DNA of 64,000 nt from Bryoerythrophyllum caledonicum (Eukaryota; Streptophyta; Bryopsida; Pottiales; Pottiaceae), in NCBI GenBank assembly GCA_963971425.1, contig OZ020519.1:2806028-2870027 (forward strand). Reading direction: 5' to 3'. Numbering within the stretch: position 1 is the first letter of the stretch; each line of letters opens with the position of its first letter. The translations under genes were made by a program, and so were the position numbers. This document shows positions 12,022-24,600 of this stretch, piece by piece. Below the pieces are notes generated by a model. It ran no database searches, was not told the origin of the DNA, and saw only the letters and a program-made list of their open reading frames with translations.

Positions 12022-12355
12022 TATTGTTGTTGTGTTGGAGGAGCAGACGAGGGAGCCCCTCCAAGGTGATGAGATCTTGAGGGGTTGTACATGTTGGTGC
12101 ATTGAATGGTTTCTATCTGTTTTAGAGGGGACTTCTTCGAAAGGTAAAAGGTAGCACAGTGTGGTTACTTATTTATGGCATTGACTCTATTGTTTATGTG
12201 TGGGAGCTGGGCAATATTGTTTCTTCCTCTCAGTGGTCACACTTTCAAGATGATGGTATGACACAACCAACAAGAATACAAAACAGTAACAAACTTTGGT
12301 ATAAATTGCCATTATTTGGTATGTTATATAGTCATCTCACACGCAAAAGCACATA

Positions 12356-12706
12356 AGGTAAGCCCCTAAAACCAACAAGTTAAGGAATGTGCATATATGG
12401 AGAGAGGAGATAATTATACTATTATTTTTCAATGATAGCCAATAGAATTACAATTCCAACCCAAGTGATTTCATATTTTTTCCATGAAAACTGAATTAGT
12501 TATGAATTTTCAAACTGAGGAGCCATGTTTAGTAGGTGGCGAGCAGTAGGTACCCCCCATAACCAACGACCAAAAGTAAGGATCTTGACTAATAGCAAAC
12601 CTCCATTTGGAGCTCAGTTGGTGGTGATGGGATGGAAAAGGGTTGGATACACCCCAATTTTATAGGCGATGGCTATGGGTTTTTGTTGGTTATGGGGGGC
12701 TTACCT
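12356..12706 (+). mobile_element. TA-flanked MITE, family M1, copy 2
   Basis: A 351-bp element, ends AGGTAAGCCCC and GGGGCTTACCT, flanked by TA at 12354-12355 and 12707-12708. It has no coding capacity. It lies inverted to copy 1, with 334 bp of duplicated pyruvate kinase flank and unassigned DNA between them. Confidence 0.88.
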
Positions 12707-12878
12707 TACATCATCATAGTAATCTACACACCTTAATCCTTCAAATTCACAAGATGTAGTTTTGCCATAAGGGGTTTATTAAAAAATTACTTGCCAATTC
12801 ACAGACAAACTAACTGACATAAGAACCGGATGCATTTCTAGCCCAAGGGTCCCCTCGGGACATTTCTGTTGCACTTAA

Positions 12879-13963
12879 CCCCTAAAGCATCAACTCAACA
12901 GTTTTGGTATGATTTAGGGTCCGGTCAGGCTCCCTATGAGTCAAATTTTACCGGATGTGGCTGTAACTTTGGCACAGCATGGGAAATTGTCATATCTTCC
13001 TAACAAGACCAAATTTTACTTTCATTAGGCCCGTAGTTAAGAAATAATTCGTGTTTAAAGATCAAAATTCAATTCAGGGCAGCTGGGGCAGGTTTGTGGC
13101 CAATGGGAGTGGTGTACCAAATCTGTGACAGTCTACAGTGACTTCCAAATGATCCTTTCTGAAATCGTTTCACAATTTTTTTTAAAACTTGATTTTGAAA
13201 AATCCAACCGTAGGATCTTGTTTAGAGCCATCCAATTAGTATATGTACCAAGTTTTGTAAATTTTTACCGTACGGATCTTGAGATATATTCAGTCAAAGT
13301 TCCTAGTTTTATAAAAACTTTCAGGCAGATCAACAGTGATTGGGTCACCTTCGTCACCCATTTTTCCTTCACCATTTTCTCCTCCTAAACCACAGTATAT
13401 GCTGTAAAATTCATATCTATTTTGGATTTATTTATTTTTTGGATTTCTTTCCTCTACAATTTCTTTTCCATACAAATGCATGTATACACCGTTCGGATTT
13501 CAAAAAATAGATGATCTTCTTAGCCATTTGTAGTGTGGAAAAAGAGCCAGTGTATATGCATTTCATTTGACTCCCGTCACTGGAATTGTGGTTTTCCAAT
13601 GCTTCTGTGTGTTGTATTGTCTTCAATTTTTTTGAGCATACTCCCAACTCACTTTAGAATCCAAAACTGAAGAGCCTCCAACCACACGATCTCAAAAAAT
13701 TGGCTGTTTCACTCTCCGAAGGGTGGCTGTCCCTGCCGGGCAGTACCAAAAAAAACTTTTCTCTCAAGTTCAAACCTTATGATCTTCCAAACGGTGAGGA
13801 GTTACAATCTAAAATTCTGTGTACACATACATGTACAAGTTAGGTACTAGATCCTACGGTTAGATTCTTTAAAATACGTTCGAATTTGCATAATTCTACC
13901 TTGAACTAAAACAGGGCAGAATTGAGGCAGAATTTGGGATTTTATGGCCAAAAACTTTAGGGG
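12879..13963 (+). mobile_element. TTAA-flanked non-autonomous element, copy 2
   Basis: TTAA at 12875-12878, left end CCCCTAAAGCATC, right end ACTTTAGGGG, TTAA at 13964-13967. It is 1085 bp. Interior 'ccaaccgtaggatcttg' and 'taccgtacggatcttgagatatat' stretches recur in the elements at 47016 and 61905. No open frame of note. The short spacers 12709-12874 and 13968-14074 on either side hold only repeat-like AT-rich DNA. Confidence 0.85.
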
Positions 13964-14078
13964 TTAAATATGAAGATCTTCATATTTGTTACATTCTATT
14001 TTTTACATCAAATTCATAGGATATACTTTTGCCATATGAGGCCTATCAAAACCTTATAAGAATTGGATGCATTTTTAA

Positions 14079-14850
14079 CCCCCAAATTTCCAAGAGTCTC
14101 CTCATGGGACTCTAAAAGGTTTGGGCAAGCTCCTATAGTGTTAAATTATAACATTCTTCTTTGAAATTTATATCGTAGATGGACATTACTAAAATCTTTC
14201 TGTGAGTACAATTTATTTTAGACCCCACATTAATGAAAAAGTGATGTCATCTTAAAGAGAAATGACTCAAGAGCAAGCACGTCGCGCAACTCCACAAACT
14301 TTTGGTAAGAATATTTACTGGATGTGATATTTTTAGTAAATGCAAGTACTAATATTTCCTTTTCTATTGCCAAAAAATATATCTTTTCTGAAGTGAAAAA
14401 TAGCATATTGACCCAAATCAAACATTTTCACAAATTGTCAGACATTGTCGAGCAAGGTACCAAAAAAACTTCTTCTTTTCCACATAAAACTTAGGGATCT
14501 TCGTATCTTTTACATTCTATTTTTTCCACAACAATATGTAGTGTAAAACTTCTTATTGACCATTCGGATTATCATTCTAAAACATATAAGTTCATTAAAA
14601 TATCTAACGTAAATTTTTGAACCTCCACTTCTTGCACAATTGTTTAGAATCTGCTACTCCTTCTTTTTACCTCTAAAAATTTACGTGCAATGTACTATTA
14701 TCATGCTTAACTTTAAAATAATGAATTTAGACTTTGTGTAGTGCTAAAAATTGACACCAACTGAACTTAAAGTCTGCTGATTTACCCAACGCAGGGAAGA
14801 AATGAGTTGTTTTATCTACTTCAAGCACTGTAGTCTTTCAATCCATGCTA
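14079..14850 (+). mobile_element. TTAA-type element, copy 3, truncated at right
   Basis: TTAA at 14075-14078 followed by CCCCCAAATTTCC. The sequence then follows copy 1 up to about 14850, where similarity stops at the 3' end of the GH31 pseudogene. The right terminal repeat is missing. Confidence 0.7.
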
Positions 14851-17800
14851 TCGAATCAAAAATATCATACGATTTACCTCTGGAAAAATATGCTCCAATT
14901 GAAGTGGTATTTGCATGAATCACAAGAGACACTAAAATATTGTTATTGGTCAAAAATTGATAACTTAAATTTAAAGTGTTAGAATGCAATGGGAAAGCAA
15001 TGAACAAGTTCTTACAATTGGATAGCCGATCATGTGAACCTCATAATTTGAAGTATAAAAGATAAGAACCAATCAATACCTCAATGCCAAAGCTTTTTGA
15101 GCTAAAATAGTGACAAACTCCCAAACAATAAGCTCCTTTGGGCTATTGTTATTGTTGTTGCAAGCTTGAAAATACAGATGAAACGCTCTAGTGTGAGTCC
15201 ACCAATTGCATGTGTCTTCACTTGTTTCATCATTGAATCCACATATATTCGCTCCAATCATAGGATTTCAATAAAGACGAGAGTCCAATACTGTGACAAA
15301 TAGAGTATGCAAAAATCATTGAAACTAACTCCATGTGCAACATGCAATACACGCTCTTGAATCAATAAATGTAGATCAAGAAAGAACAAAGAGTCTTTTG
15401 TTGCGTACCATTGTCATGGTTTTGTTGTTAGAAATAGACTTTGCAAAAACTTAAAGATTATTAACAACATACTCCAGTGTACTATCATATTGTTTCACCA
15501 TCATATCCACTATTCTACAATCAAGACCTTCATATCCTTCACCATAATTAATTTTGAATCCAAGAACATCTTATTTTGTGCCGTTTGATTCATCATGACA
15601 TTGTAAATAGTAAGTCGTGAGATCATCAAAAATCATTCCATTGAAAATACATGATGTACTTACACAAAATTTTGTTAGCTCGTTCATTTTAACCCTTGAA
15701 GGATAAAAAGGCCCAAAATGGCGCAAAGACCTTGAAATATGAGAAATTTAGAGTTTGCATGGCGCATGGGCCATGCGACACGCGACAAGGATAACCGAAT
15801 GTGCATTTTTGAGCAACGTGCTTAACAAACTTGCATGATCCAAATTTGGTGGAAAGGGCCAACAATTGTGTTAATTGATGGTAGACAATTCGGGCCATAC
15901 GACTCAATAGAGATACTAAAGATATCTGAAGGTGGGGCATGATACACCTTGGTGACGAATGCTCTAAGCATTGGGAACAACAAATTTTATGTAGGGAACT
16001 GTATTTAGACATGTGAGCATCACAAGAATCATAGCCGCAAGGACGACATGGAGTTTAAAATGGAAAGATCACCCACATGGCTTTAAAAAAAAGCTTCAAC
16101 CACTACACAAATTGAATGAAAACACAACAAATGTTGTTCCGGATGCTCCACTGCATACTCTTGTGCACTTCACTCATGTCATCAATGTGGATGTTTGTGA
16201 TGCTTGTTGGTCCACAAAGCTTCGCAACTTGATCTCTTGGTGCACTTTCCAGATTTGGATTTAATTGGTTGGATTGACGTTAGGCCGGGTATCAATGATC
16301 GTACACTTCCAAAACTTGGTCACCTCAAAGTGACCATTGTTGCTAAGGGTTAATCCAGGAAAGGACATAAAGTGATTGAGTCTTCCTAGGATGAAGAGTG
16401 TCACGGAAATAAACCTGATCCAACCACCCTTGAATTGGATAGTTCTCCATATTTTGCTTCTTCAAGAAAATTTTAGCTTGAAGATCAAGTAAATATGTAC
16501 CATTACCCTTGTAAGAAATAGCAATTTTTAAAATAAAAAACTTTAATGTAATAAAATGAACAAAGTAAAGCAATAATTTATTCTACAACAAATCTTTTTC
16601 AACTCAAAAATCTCAAAAAAATTATCTGGATCTACAATGATGACATATTGTTGTCTAATTGCATGCAATTCATTTACAAAAGAAGCAATCTCTTTAGTGG
16701 AAATTCTACAGGATCTATTGTAATGTTTTTGTACTCTATGTAATCAATATCATTCCAAATTGTATACAAAGGAATCTTTGTTTTCTTATGATTCTCCACC
16801 TCATTCCTTGTCATATTTAGAATTTTATGATTCCATCTACATTGATGAAAACCCACAGATAATAAACTCAATTGTGGTTTATAAAAACCAAAACATAATG
16901 TTAAATATATAACATACAATATAAAGTTGATGAAATTAAACTGAATGAAATCAAATGAAATGAAAAATCAAATATGATTGAGTAGTTGGTCGTCCAACAG
17001 GTTGAGTATATTGATCATTAACATCCACGGATTCGAACCACGAAAGAAATAAAGTTTGAAATACCTCCAAGTACCTTATTTGTCAATTTTTCCTCCTTGG
17101 AAGTAACTTCCATGCCAATATTGTTAAGCAACAACATTCAATGGAAAAGCCCATTTTCAAGCACATCAAGATAAATTGGATACGGTTCATATCCATTTTA
17201 TGTTGATGTGCCTGAAACTATATGGACCATGAACTTTGTGTTGATGGAATTAATATGAGTTGCCCATATGATATATGTGTTAGTTAATTTAGCTGCAATC
17301 CAATTGGTCTTGTACTTTCATCTAATCCATATAAAGAGGCTCTACCTCGTAATTGATTAGAAATTTCCAAGTACTAATCCTTGAATATAAGTGAATTAAA
17401 TGATAATCAACCATTTACTTTACAAACATGAGGTGTTGAGTTGAATAAAACATCTCCAATAGATATATGAGTAATAGCAAATTCAAAGAGTTTTTTCATA
17501 TAAGACATTGATAATTGATAAACCTTAAAATCCTTTAAACAAAAATCAATCTTTAAGGGATAAGATCATGAGGAACCTTTCATTGAGAATTGGAAGAGTC
17601 AAAGATACACCCGTAATATAGTATTTCTATTAAATCTTAAAAACCATTGGAAATAAACATTAGAATATTATTAATGCATGACCAACAAGATACAATGATG
17701 CAAAATAAATTAATTCAAAAAGAGTAAAATTGATATATGACACAAGATCCAATGATACAATTTTTTTTTAAGAAAATGTAACTACGCAAAAAAAACTACC

Positions 17801-18148
17801 TTACGGCATGATATAATGACAAAGGGAACACAAAATCTAGTATCTAACAACAAGATGCAACAGATTGATATCTGAACCATGATACACATTCTCGCAGTCA
17901 AAAACAAAATGTAACTCAACAATAAAGCCCTACTTATGTTTATACACCTTTACAACTACCAGCTCATGCCTCCTAGGGATAAAAGCTTCATTGAAGCTAA
18001 TCTCAATGTCGGCCACCTTGGCAGATTCCTCCAACAACACCAAGCACACACCAAAAAGAACAAGAGCGACAAAATTCTCTCCAACCATGATGATTATCAA
18101 CAACAAAAAAATTACATTGTGAGATTGGTCCAAAAGAAGGAATACCAA
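14826..18148 (-). pseudogene. GH31 alpha-glucosidase/alpha-xylosidase pseudogene
   Basis: Decayed glycoside hydrolase family 31 gene. From a hydrophobic signal-like start (MVGENFVALVLFGV, near 18088) the minus strand shows, in order: 'VYHGSDINLLHLVVRY', 'FAITHISIGDVLFNS', 'YLEISNQLRGRASLYGLDE', 'DQYTQPVGRPTTQSY', 'VGFHQCRW', 'IWNDIDYIEYKNITIDPVEF', 'FVNELHAIRQQYVIIVDP', 'AKIFLKK', a fragment of the catalytic 'WIDMNE' motif split at 15690/16352, 'KRLFVLS*STF', 'MIGANICGF' (15261) and 'AYFSRGKSYDIFD'. These match the family in order and spacing. In-frame stops occur, for example before YLEIS and within VLS*STF, and frames change repeatedly. Some breaks may be introns, but the stops inside conserved motifs show loss of function. 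The living family is secreted or vacuolar and cleaves alpha-glycosides. Confidence 0.85.
15693..16349. mobile_element. TTAA-flanked insert inside the GH31 pseudogene
   Basis: TTAA at 15689-15692 and 16350-16353 bracket a 657-bp insert with ends CCCTTGAAGG and TTGCTAAGGG. Removing it joins the GH31 flanks within the catalytic 'W-I-x-M-N-E' signature. The interior lacks GH31 motifs. The short frames on both strands (15689-16264) show no recognised domain. Confidence 0.75.
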
Positions 18149-18417
18149 GATTTAAACGTATGTGATCTATTGATAGGTCTATATAAGAGGAGTCGACTCA
18201 CATAGTGGAAACAATTTTAAAACTATCCCAAACTTCAATTACATGAAAGATTATAGGATTTGTAGAAGTCTTCGAAACCGGCGATCGCCCAATAATGTAA
18301 AGAGTGCAGAATCCAGAAGCTCATCAAATTTGATCAAATCTCCACCCTAGTAGCTCCCCAACAACAAGTGAATTACTTGAGAGAAATTCCATTATCTCTA
18401 GAGACAAAGGTCTCTAT
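18149..18417. other. Spacer between GH31 pseudogene and LINE copy A
   Basis: AT-rich, no gene or repeat recognised. It abuts the (GAA)6 tail of the LINE at 18418. I could not identify a target duplication in it that matches the other LINE flank. Confidence 0.4.
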
Positions 18418-18436
18418 GAAGAAGAAGAAGAAGAAT

Positions 18437-18459
18437 GCCGGTTCCCGAAGGGAACCGGC
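18437..18459 (-). ncRNA. LINE 3'-terminal hairpin (copy A)
   Basis: A 23-nt perfect inverted repeat: 9-bp stem starting GCCGGTTCC, CTTCG loop. It sits directly before the (TTC)n tail. Copy B has the equivalent hairpin with paired changes. Such 3' stem-loops in LINE RNA are known to be bound by the element's own RT at the start of target-primed reverse transcription. Confidence 0.75.
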
Positions 18460-18668
18460 GTGAATAAAGTGTCTGTTCGTTCCATTGCTAAGACCATGCC
18501 CACCGGACAAGGAATTAGCGAACTGGAACTACTTCCCCCTTTCGAGGGTAGACACTATGTAACGAGTAGCCAGAAACCAACCAACCACGACCAAACTAAC
18601 AAAAAAAAAAAACAAAAAAACAAAACCAAACAGGCAGCCAATTAGGAAGAGACAGAGTGGCGAAGTTC

Positions 18669-21600
18669 CTAAGGGGGGTCTTGCCTATCAGGGAGGACTT
18701 GGTTGTTTTCGATTTTGCGTTTATGCAGTAAAATAGACATGGCATGTTGAATAGCGATGGTGTTGATATTTTTAAAGGTAGTTTTAATTGTATCAATGGG
18801 TATCTTGAAGGTATCTTCGAGAGTTTTCATAGATGGGATAAAGGTGGTGGCACGAGCGCCGGATGTGATAACAATAAGGGGGTCCACATTCCAGCCGAGG
18901 GCAATGATGTCGTCTATGAGGGGTTGGTATTTATCTATTTTGTTTTGTATTGTTTCCGGGGAGAATCTATCGTTGCAATATGTAAATTCGATGAATTGAA
19001 TGGTGTAGTCTTGGTTGATGTTCTCGGGTGGTGGGTCGTTGTATGGTAAACCTTTGACACAAAGAATGTCCGGTTTGAGCCTAGCGTTGCAATGACATCT
19101 TTGGGTCATACATGAGCATGGAAGTAGCCATGGGGGGACCGTGTTTTCTTGTGGATTGCTATTAAAAGTGCCGGCGTTCATAAGTATGAAACATCTCGAT
19201 TTATTGTAGGAGGTGATTAGTTTTCGGACTTCCCATACCGCTTTGTTATGTCTTTTAACAATTAGGGAGTGTATGTGGTGGTTTTGGCATTTGAGTAGCA
19301 CATGAAGCCATGTGTCGGGGTCTGTTGAGGGGCATATGGGGCATGTTATGGATGGGAATCTTTCTATTCCAAAGAAGAGTTGTTTGCGAGCGTTTCCCAT
19401 GTACTGACCCGTACGGAATTTGATGAGGCACGTTATTTGTGAGTCTGAGATGATGGGATTTTTCCAAAAGTTTGTAGAGAGTTCATTGTCTATGTCGTTA
19501 TTGTTAGTCCATTTTTCTATGTTAGGAATATTTTCTGAGATTGTATCCTGGTTGTTGTAGAGGTCTTGTTTTTTGAGATATTTGCCCAGAAATCTAATTG
19601 GGCCTTTGTCGGGGGTATCTTCTTTGGAAGGCCAATCTTCTTTTTGAAAGTAGTATGGGGTGGCATGAGCGTGTTCGTGAGGGTCTTTGGCGTTTTTGTG
19701 TGTTTTTTCTCGGCCTTCTTTTGCAAGTTTGTCTGCTTGTTCGTTGCCATCAATGTTGGCATGGGCTCTGACTTTGTGAAGGGTTGTGATTTGTGTACGT
19801 TTTTGTAACATTTGTACCATTGATGTTAGTATGGTTTGGTCGGGGTGACTGTTGTGAAGGGTTGGGTGTGTTATTTGAGTGTTTAGTAGGTAGAGTGCAT
19901 TTATACAATCGGTGAATATATGTGCAGGTTCATTTTTGTATTTTGTTGTGATGATTTGTAGTGTTTTGTGAATGGCCATGAGTTCTGCTCTGAGGATATT
20001 TTGTAGTCCATGGAGTCTTTTGGCTAGTTTAATTTCTTTGGTAGAATTGTATATGCCATAGCCAGCTTTTTCTCTTCGCCAAGAGCCCGGGCTAATTTGT
20101 TCCGGTGGTTTAAAGGAGCCGTCGGTGTAATAACTATATGCGGGGTTAAATTTTGGTGTGGTATGAGTTGGGTAGTCTGGGAGAGGGGGAGGTATGACGG
20201 AGTAGTTTAATGTGTTGTTGTCATAGTTTAATTTTGACCATTTTTTACTTTTGTTTACGGGGGTTTGTATGGGTGTTGGTGGGGCCGGTTTTGTGTATGG
20301 TCGTTGTATGTCTAGATTGTCTGTTATGGAGGTAAGTTCCGCAAGTTGTTCTAGAGAGCCCAGGTTTTGATTTTGATGATGGACGCATAGTATTTGTAAT
20401 GTAGATGGCTCTATTCGGGGTTTTTTTAGCTCGGGTGGGATATTAGGTTCTTCGTATGGTATTGTGTCTGCTTCGAATAATGCAATGATGTGGGAATCTG
20501 GGAATGGGTTTGAATGTTGGTTGTTGTTTTGGTACCAATTGTTGTTCGGTGTGACGATGATTGTTTTTGTGTTATTTGGATCGTGTTTGGCGGCAAGTCT
20601 AGCCCAATGTATGGCTTGTTCTATGTCTTTCTCGTTGTGGGGGTGAGCTATTCCATTTCCGATCCATTTGTGTTCAAAGGCCTTGCCTAGGGATCCAAAT
20701 ATTTTGTCTCTTTCGTATGGTGAGTAGAATTTATTTAGTTTGGTAGGACATGTGATCGGGGAGGAAAAGTATGAGTGTTCAATGTTAAAGGATGATATTA
20801 GTGAGTCTAAAATGGGGGTGGATATTGTGTATTGCGCATTTTTGAGGGGGTCAGTTTTTGGTATTCGATATTTATATCTTTGGTAAAGCCATATTAGTTC
20901 GGTTTCAAAGGGTTGGGTTGTTGGTTCAATGTTTGTAGGGGATTGTAATTTTGTATGATATTGGTTCCATAACCATTGGAGCCGGGTAATGGGTATGGTG
21001 TGTAGATGTCGGCCGTTTTCTTCGTATAGATGTGCTTGATTGTTATCTATTTGAATTGTGTTTGAGGATGTAAGGATATCATTTTCGGGGTTGCATTCTG
21101 TTGTGTAGATGTTTAAGAGTGGGATAATTATGGGTGGCGTTACGGACCTTGAGTCTGAGGATTGTTCTTGTGGATAGTGGGCAAGGATGATATCTGAGTA
21201 TATTTTGTTTTGGATCTTTTGGTAGTATTGTTTTAATTTTTCAGTGTTATGTGTGGAGGTATTGGTGTCATGCCGTGGAAAAAGGTCTCTTTGGGGGAGC
21301 CATTTATTGTATGTATTATCATTGTGTTGCCATTGGCATAGGTATTTTGTGTAAGTATTTTGTATGTTATTCGTATCTGTGTGTTGGATATGTTTATGGT
21401 TTATGATATTATTAATGAGATATGTGGTATGGTTTTTGGGGATGTATGTTGGGGGGCGGGGGTGGTATGTATGTGGAGGGTTAGGGGGATTGGTTGGTGT
21501 GGGAATATTTCTTGGGATGATGTTATTGTTGAGGGTGATGAATGGATCTTTAAGTGTATGAGAGTATGGGTGTATGTTGCAAGGAATATGACATATAGTG

Positions 21601-24600
21601 GGGCATGTTATGTGGCAAAATAGTTGTTTAGCAACACTTAGGGCACTCTTTATTAGTTTAGATGGGGTGAAGTGGTAGGTTTTGAAGTCCTCATTGTTCA
21701 TGATGTGTGTACCGTTAGGTAAGGTAATTTGGTTTAGTTCAAAAATATTTTTTGAGAGGAGTTTTTGTAGAAGCTTTTGGGAGAGTTGGGCATTGAGTGT
21801 GTTATGATTTAATGTTTCTTGGCGCCATAGTATTTCTAGTGTTGTAGGATTAGTGAGGAAATTCGGGAGCGTACTTTTAAGGTGGGCTTTAGCTATATGT
21901 TTTAATAAGAAGAATGTTCGTGTTATTGGTGATCTTATGCAATCACTATTTTTAATTCTGGGTATGTTTTCAGCGCCACCATATTGGGCAAGGACATAGT
22001 GAGTTAATCCATTATATATTTTCCCAAGCCTTCCTTTATCGTTTAAAGCATTTTGCAGTTGTTCGCCTATACCTCGGAGGTATGCGTTTTTTAGGGAGAA
22101 AGCTTCAAGTCCAAATAGATTATGTGGTAGTTGGGTTATTGCATTTGACATACATTTTGGTAGTCCACATATGGTTTTTTGTATGGCTATTATTTTTTTA
22201 TCAAGTTTTTTGATAGCTGGCATAGAGTATGGTACACCGTAGAAACTGTATGCCACACCTGGGCGTAGTACGGTATCAACCATTTTTATTTTTTGTTTCA
22301 TGGTGGCTGGGCATGTTGTTAGTTCTTTGCATTGTTTGATGAGCTTTGTGGTTGTAGTGTGGATTTGGATTTTCCATTTTAGTGAGGGAACAAGATTTGT
22401 ACCTAGGTATATGTATGGTTCGTTTTGGTGTAGTATAGGGATTGGTTGGTTGCGGTAGTTGATGTGAGAGGTTTGCATTAGGGCTTTGAAAGTGGTAGGG
22501 TTCAATTTAGATTTGTTTGGGCATCCGGTAGCGGCACATTTTGGAACTCCCACATCCATGCCAGCCCATTTACAATATCTATCAATTTTATGGAGTTGTA
22601 TTTGGATTGATTTGATTTTGTTAGTTATGGTGGCTAGGTCATCTGCGTATGCGGCGGAGTTTATTGTGACTTGTACTGTGCCGAAAGTATATCCATTATT
22701 GCCTCTTTCTAGCCATCTAAGTAGTGGTTCTAAAAATATAATAAATAGGTATGGGCTAAGGGTGTCCCTTTGTATAGTTCCTCTTTGGATGGGTATAGGT
22801 TTTGTTTTCCCAAAGTGTTCGCCGATATAGCAAGTAGATGATTGGGAATAGATGTTTCCAACAAGTGCAGTTGCCTCTTTTGGGTAGCCAAGGTCTGACA
22901 TTATTGCTAGAAGTCTGGCATGATCAATTGAGCCAAAGGCATTTTTGAAGTCCACGTATAGTATGTATATATCTTGGTTAGTAAATTTTGCGTCTTCTAA
23001 TGCGGCAATTATAGTTTGTATTTGCCGTGCGGTACTTCTCTCCGCTCTAAATCCTTCTTGACTATCATGTAGGATTTTGAATTTTTCGCCGTATGAGGAT
23101 AGTATGTGGGTCAGTGTACTGGTAAAAAGCTTATATATTGTGTTAGCTAGTGCAATTGGTCTATGATTGGGTAGCATGGATGGATCGCCTTTTTTGTATA
23201 GTAGAATTGTTGCACTTGTTTTCCATGAATTTGGTATTTGTTTTTGTTTATAGCAGTGAGAAAAGAATAGGAATAATAGTTTATGAAATCTTGGAGGCAT
23301 GTTTTTGAGTATTGAGTTTGGTATGCGGTCTGGGCCTGGGGCTTTATTATTTCCAAGATTTTGGAGGCATGTGTCGTATGTGGCTATGTTGAGGTATTTA
23401 TGTAGTGGAATTTCTGGTTCGCCCCGTTTGTCAAGGGTATATCCGTCCAGGTCGTGCCAAGGGTATTGGCGTATTGCACATGTGCATTCTATTGTATGTT
23501 GTGGCTCGTAATTATATGTTGGTATTGTTGGTCTATTGGTTTTTGTTTGTTGGTTAAATATTTCATTCGCAATGTCTTCGGGGCTAGTTAGAATATTATT
23601 ATATTGATCTTTGATACAATCCATTGGTGGGGATTCAAGGTTTTTAAAGACTTTTTTGTTAATTTTTTTGGGGCTGATTTCGTATAGTTGTCTGTATTTT
23701 GAGATGGTTTTTTTAATGCTTTCTTTTGTGTATTTTGTGATTATTTTCCGGGCTTGTATGTTGGCATTTATTGCAATTATCGCGATATTTTTTATCCATG
23801 TATCGTGGGGAAGGTCCGGAGGCGGCGGGGTAGGGATTTGGATGTGTTGTATATTTAGTAGTTCGTTGTGTATGAGGTGGTTACGCCATTGAGGGTTGTT
23901 TTTTACAATTCTAATGGTTTTACGTATGGTATGGTATGTGGTTAAGTGTTGTTTCCAAGTTTTAGAAAGTTTGCGGGGTAGATCCCCGCCTTGTTGAGAG
24001 GTTCTGTTTGTCATTTGGGGTATTGGGTGTGCTCTACAAGTTTGTTCTAGTGTATCAGAGATTTTATTGATGAGTTTGTCTAGAGAGTGGCATGCTTCTT
24101 GCCATTGTGCTTGTGTTAATTGACTATTGATTTCAAGAGTGTTTATGAGGGAGTCTATTTGTACGGTGTTTTCTTCGAAGAATTTTGTGTTGAATTTTTC
24201 TATGTTGGTTTTTGGGATGGGGTTGAGTATGCGTATAGTGTCTTTGTTTGGGATTGTAGGAGTTCTCCTAATTAGTGTGTTATTTGGGATGTGCAGTTGT
24301 ATGGGTGAGTGGTCCGAATTGAGAATAATATCTTTGTTTGTTGTGGAGGTGTATTGTGTGTTGTTGTTTGTATTTACATAGAAACCATCTATTAGACTCC
24401 AATCACTATAATTGTAGCCACCTTGTCTAGAGAATTGTGTATCGGTATTGATGTAAGTGAAGTTTAAGTTTTCTGTGAAGCGGCGCCATTGGTAATCAAT
24501 GTTTTGAGGGGGGGTGTGATGGTTCCCATTTTGGCGGCCAATTAGCGCTATGTCTCTATTGAAGTCTCCACATAATAGGTATGTATGATTGGGATGATTA

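Larger units (their letters stand above)
10346..12240. repeat. Tandem duplication of the pyruvate kinase 5' flank, invaded by two MITEs
   Basis: Copy 1 comprises 10330-10584 plus 11517-11600. Copy 2 comprises 11580-11675 plus 12022-12240. Shared landmarks are 'atccgtccttctct.cacggatgga', 'ttttggtgatattgttgt', 'gtgttggaggagca.acgagg', 'ggtttctatctgttt', 'ggtagcacagtgt' and 'gcattgactct'. Copy 1 holds the TTAA element at 10585 and copy 2 holds the TA element at 11676. Each copy therefore supplies an unoccupied site for the other's insertion. Confidence 0.8.

Noticed and set aside
17026..17046. Perfect Pol III B-box (GGTTCGAATCC on the minus strand), possible tRNA
   Set aside because: The flanks do not pair as a T-arm and the bases fall in the GH31 relic, in the codons before the 'DQYTQPVGRP' motif.
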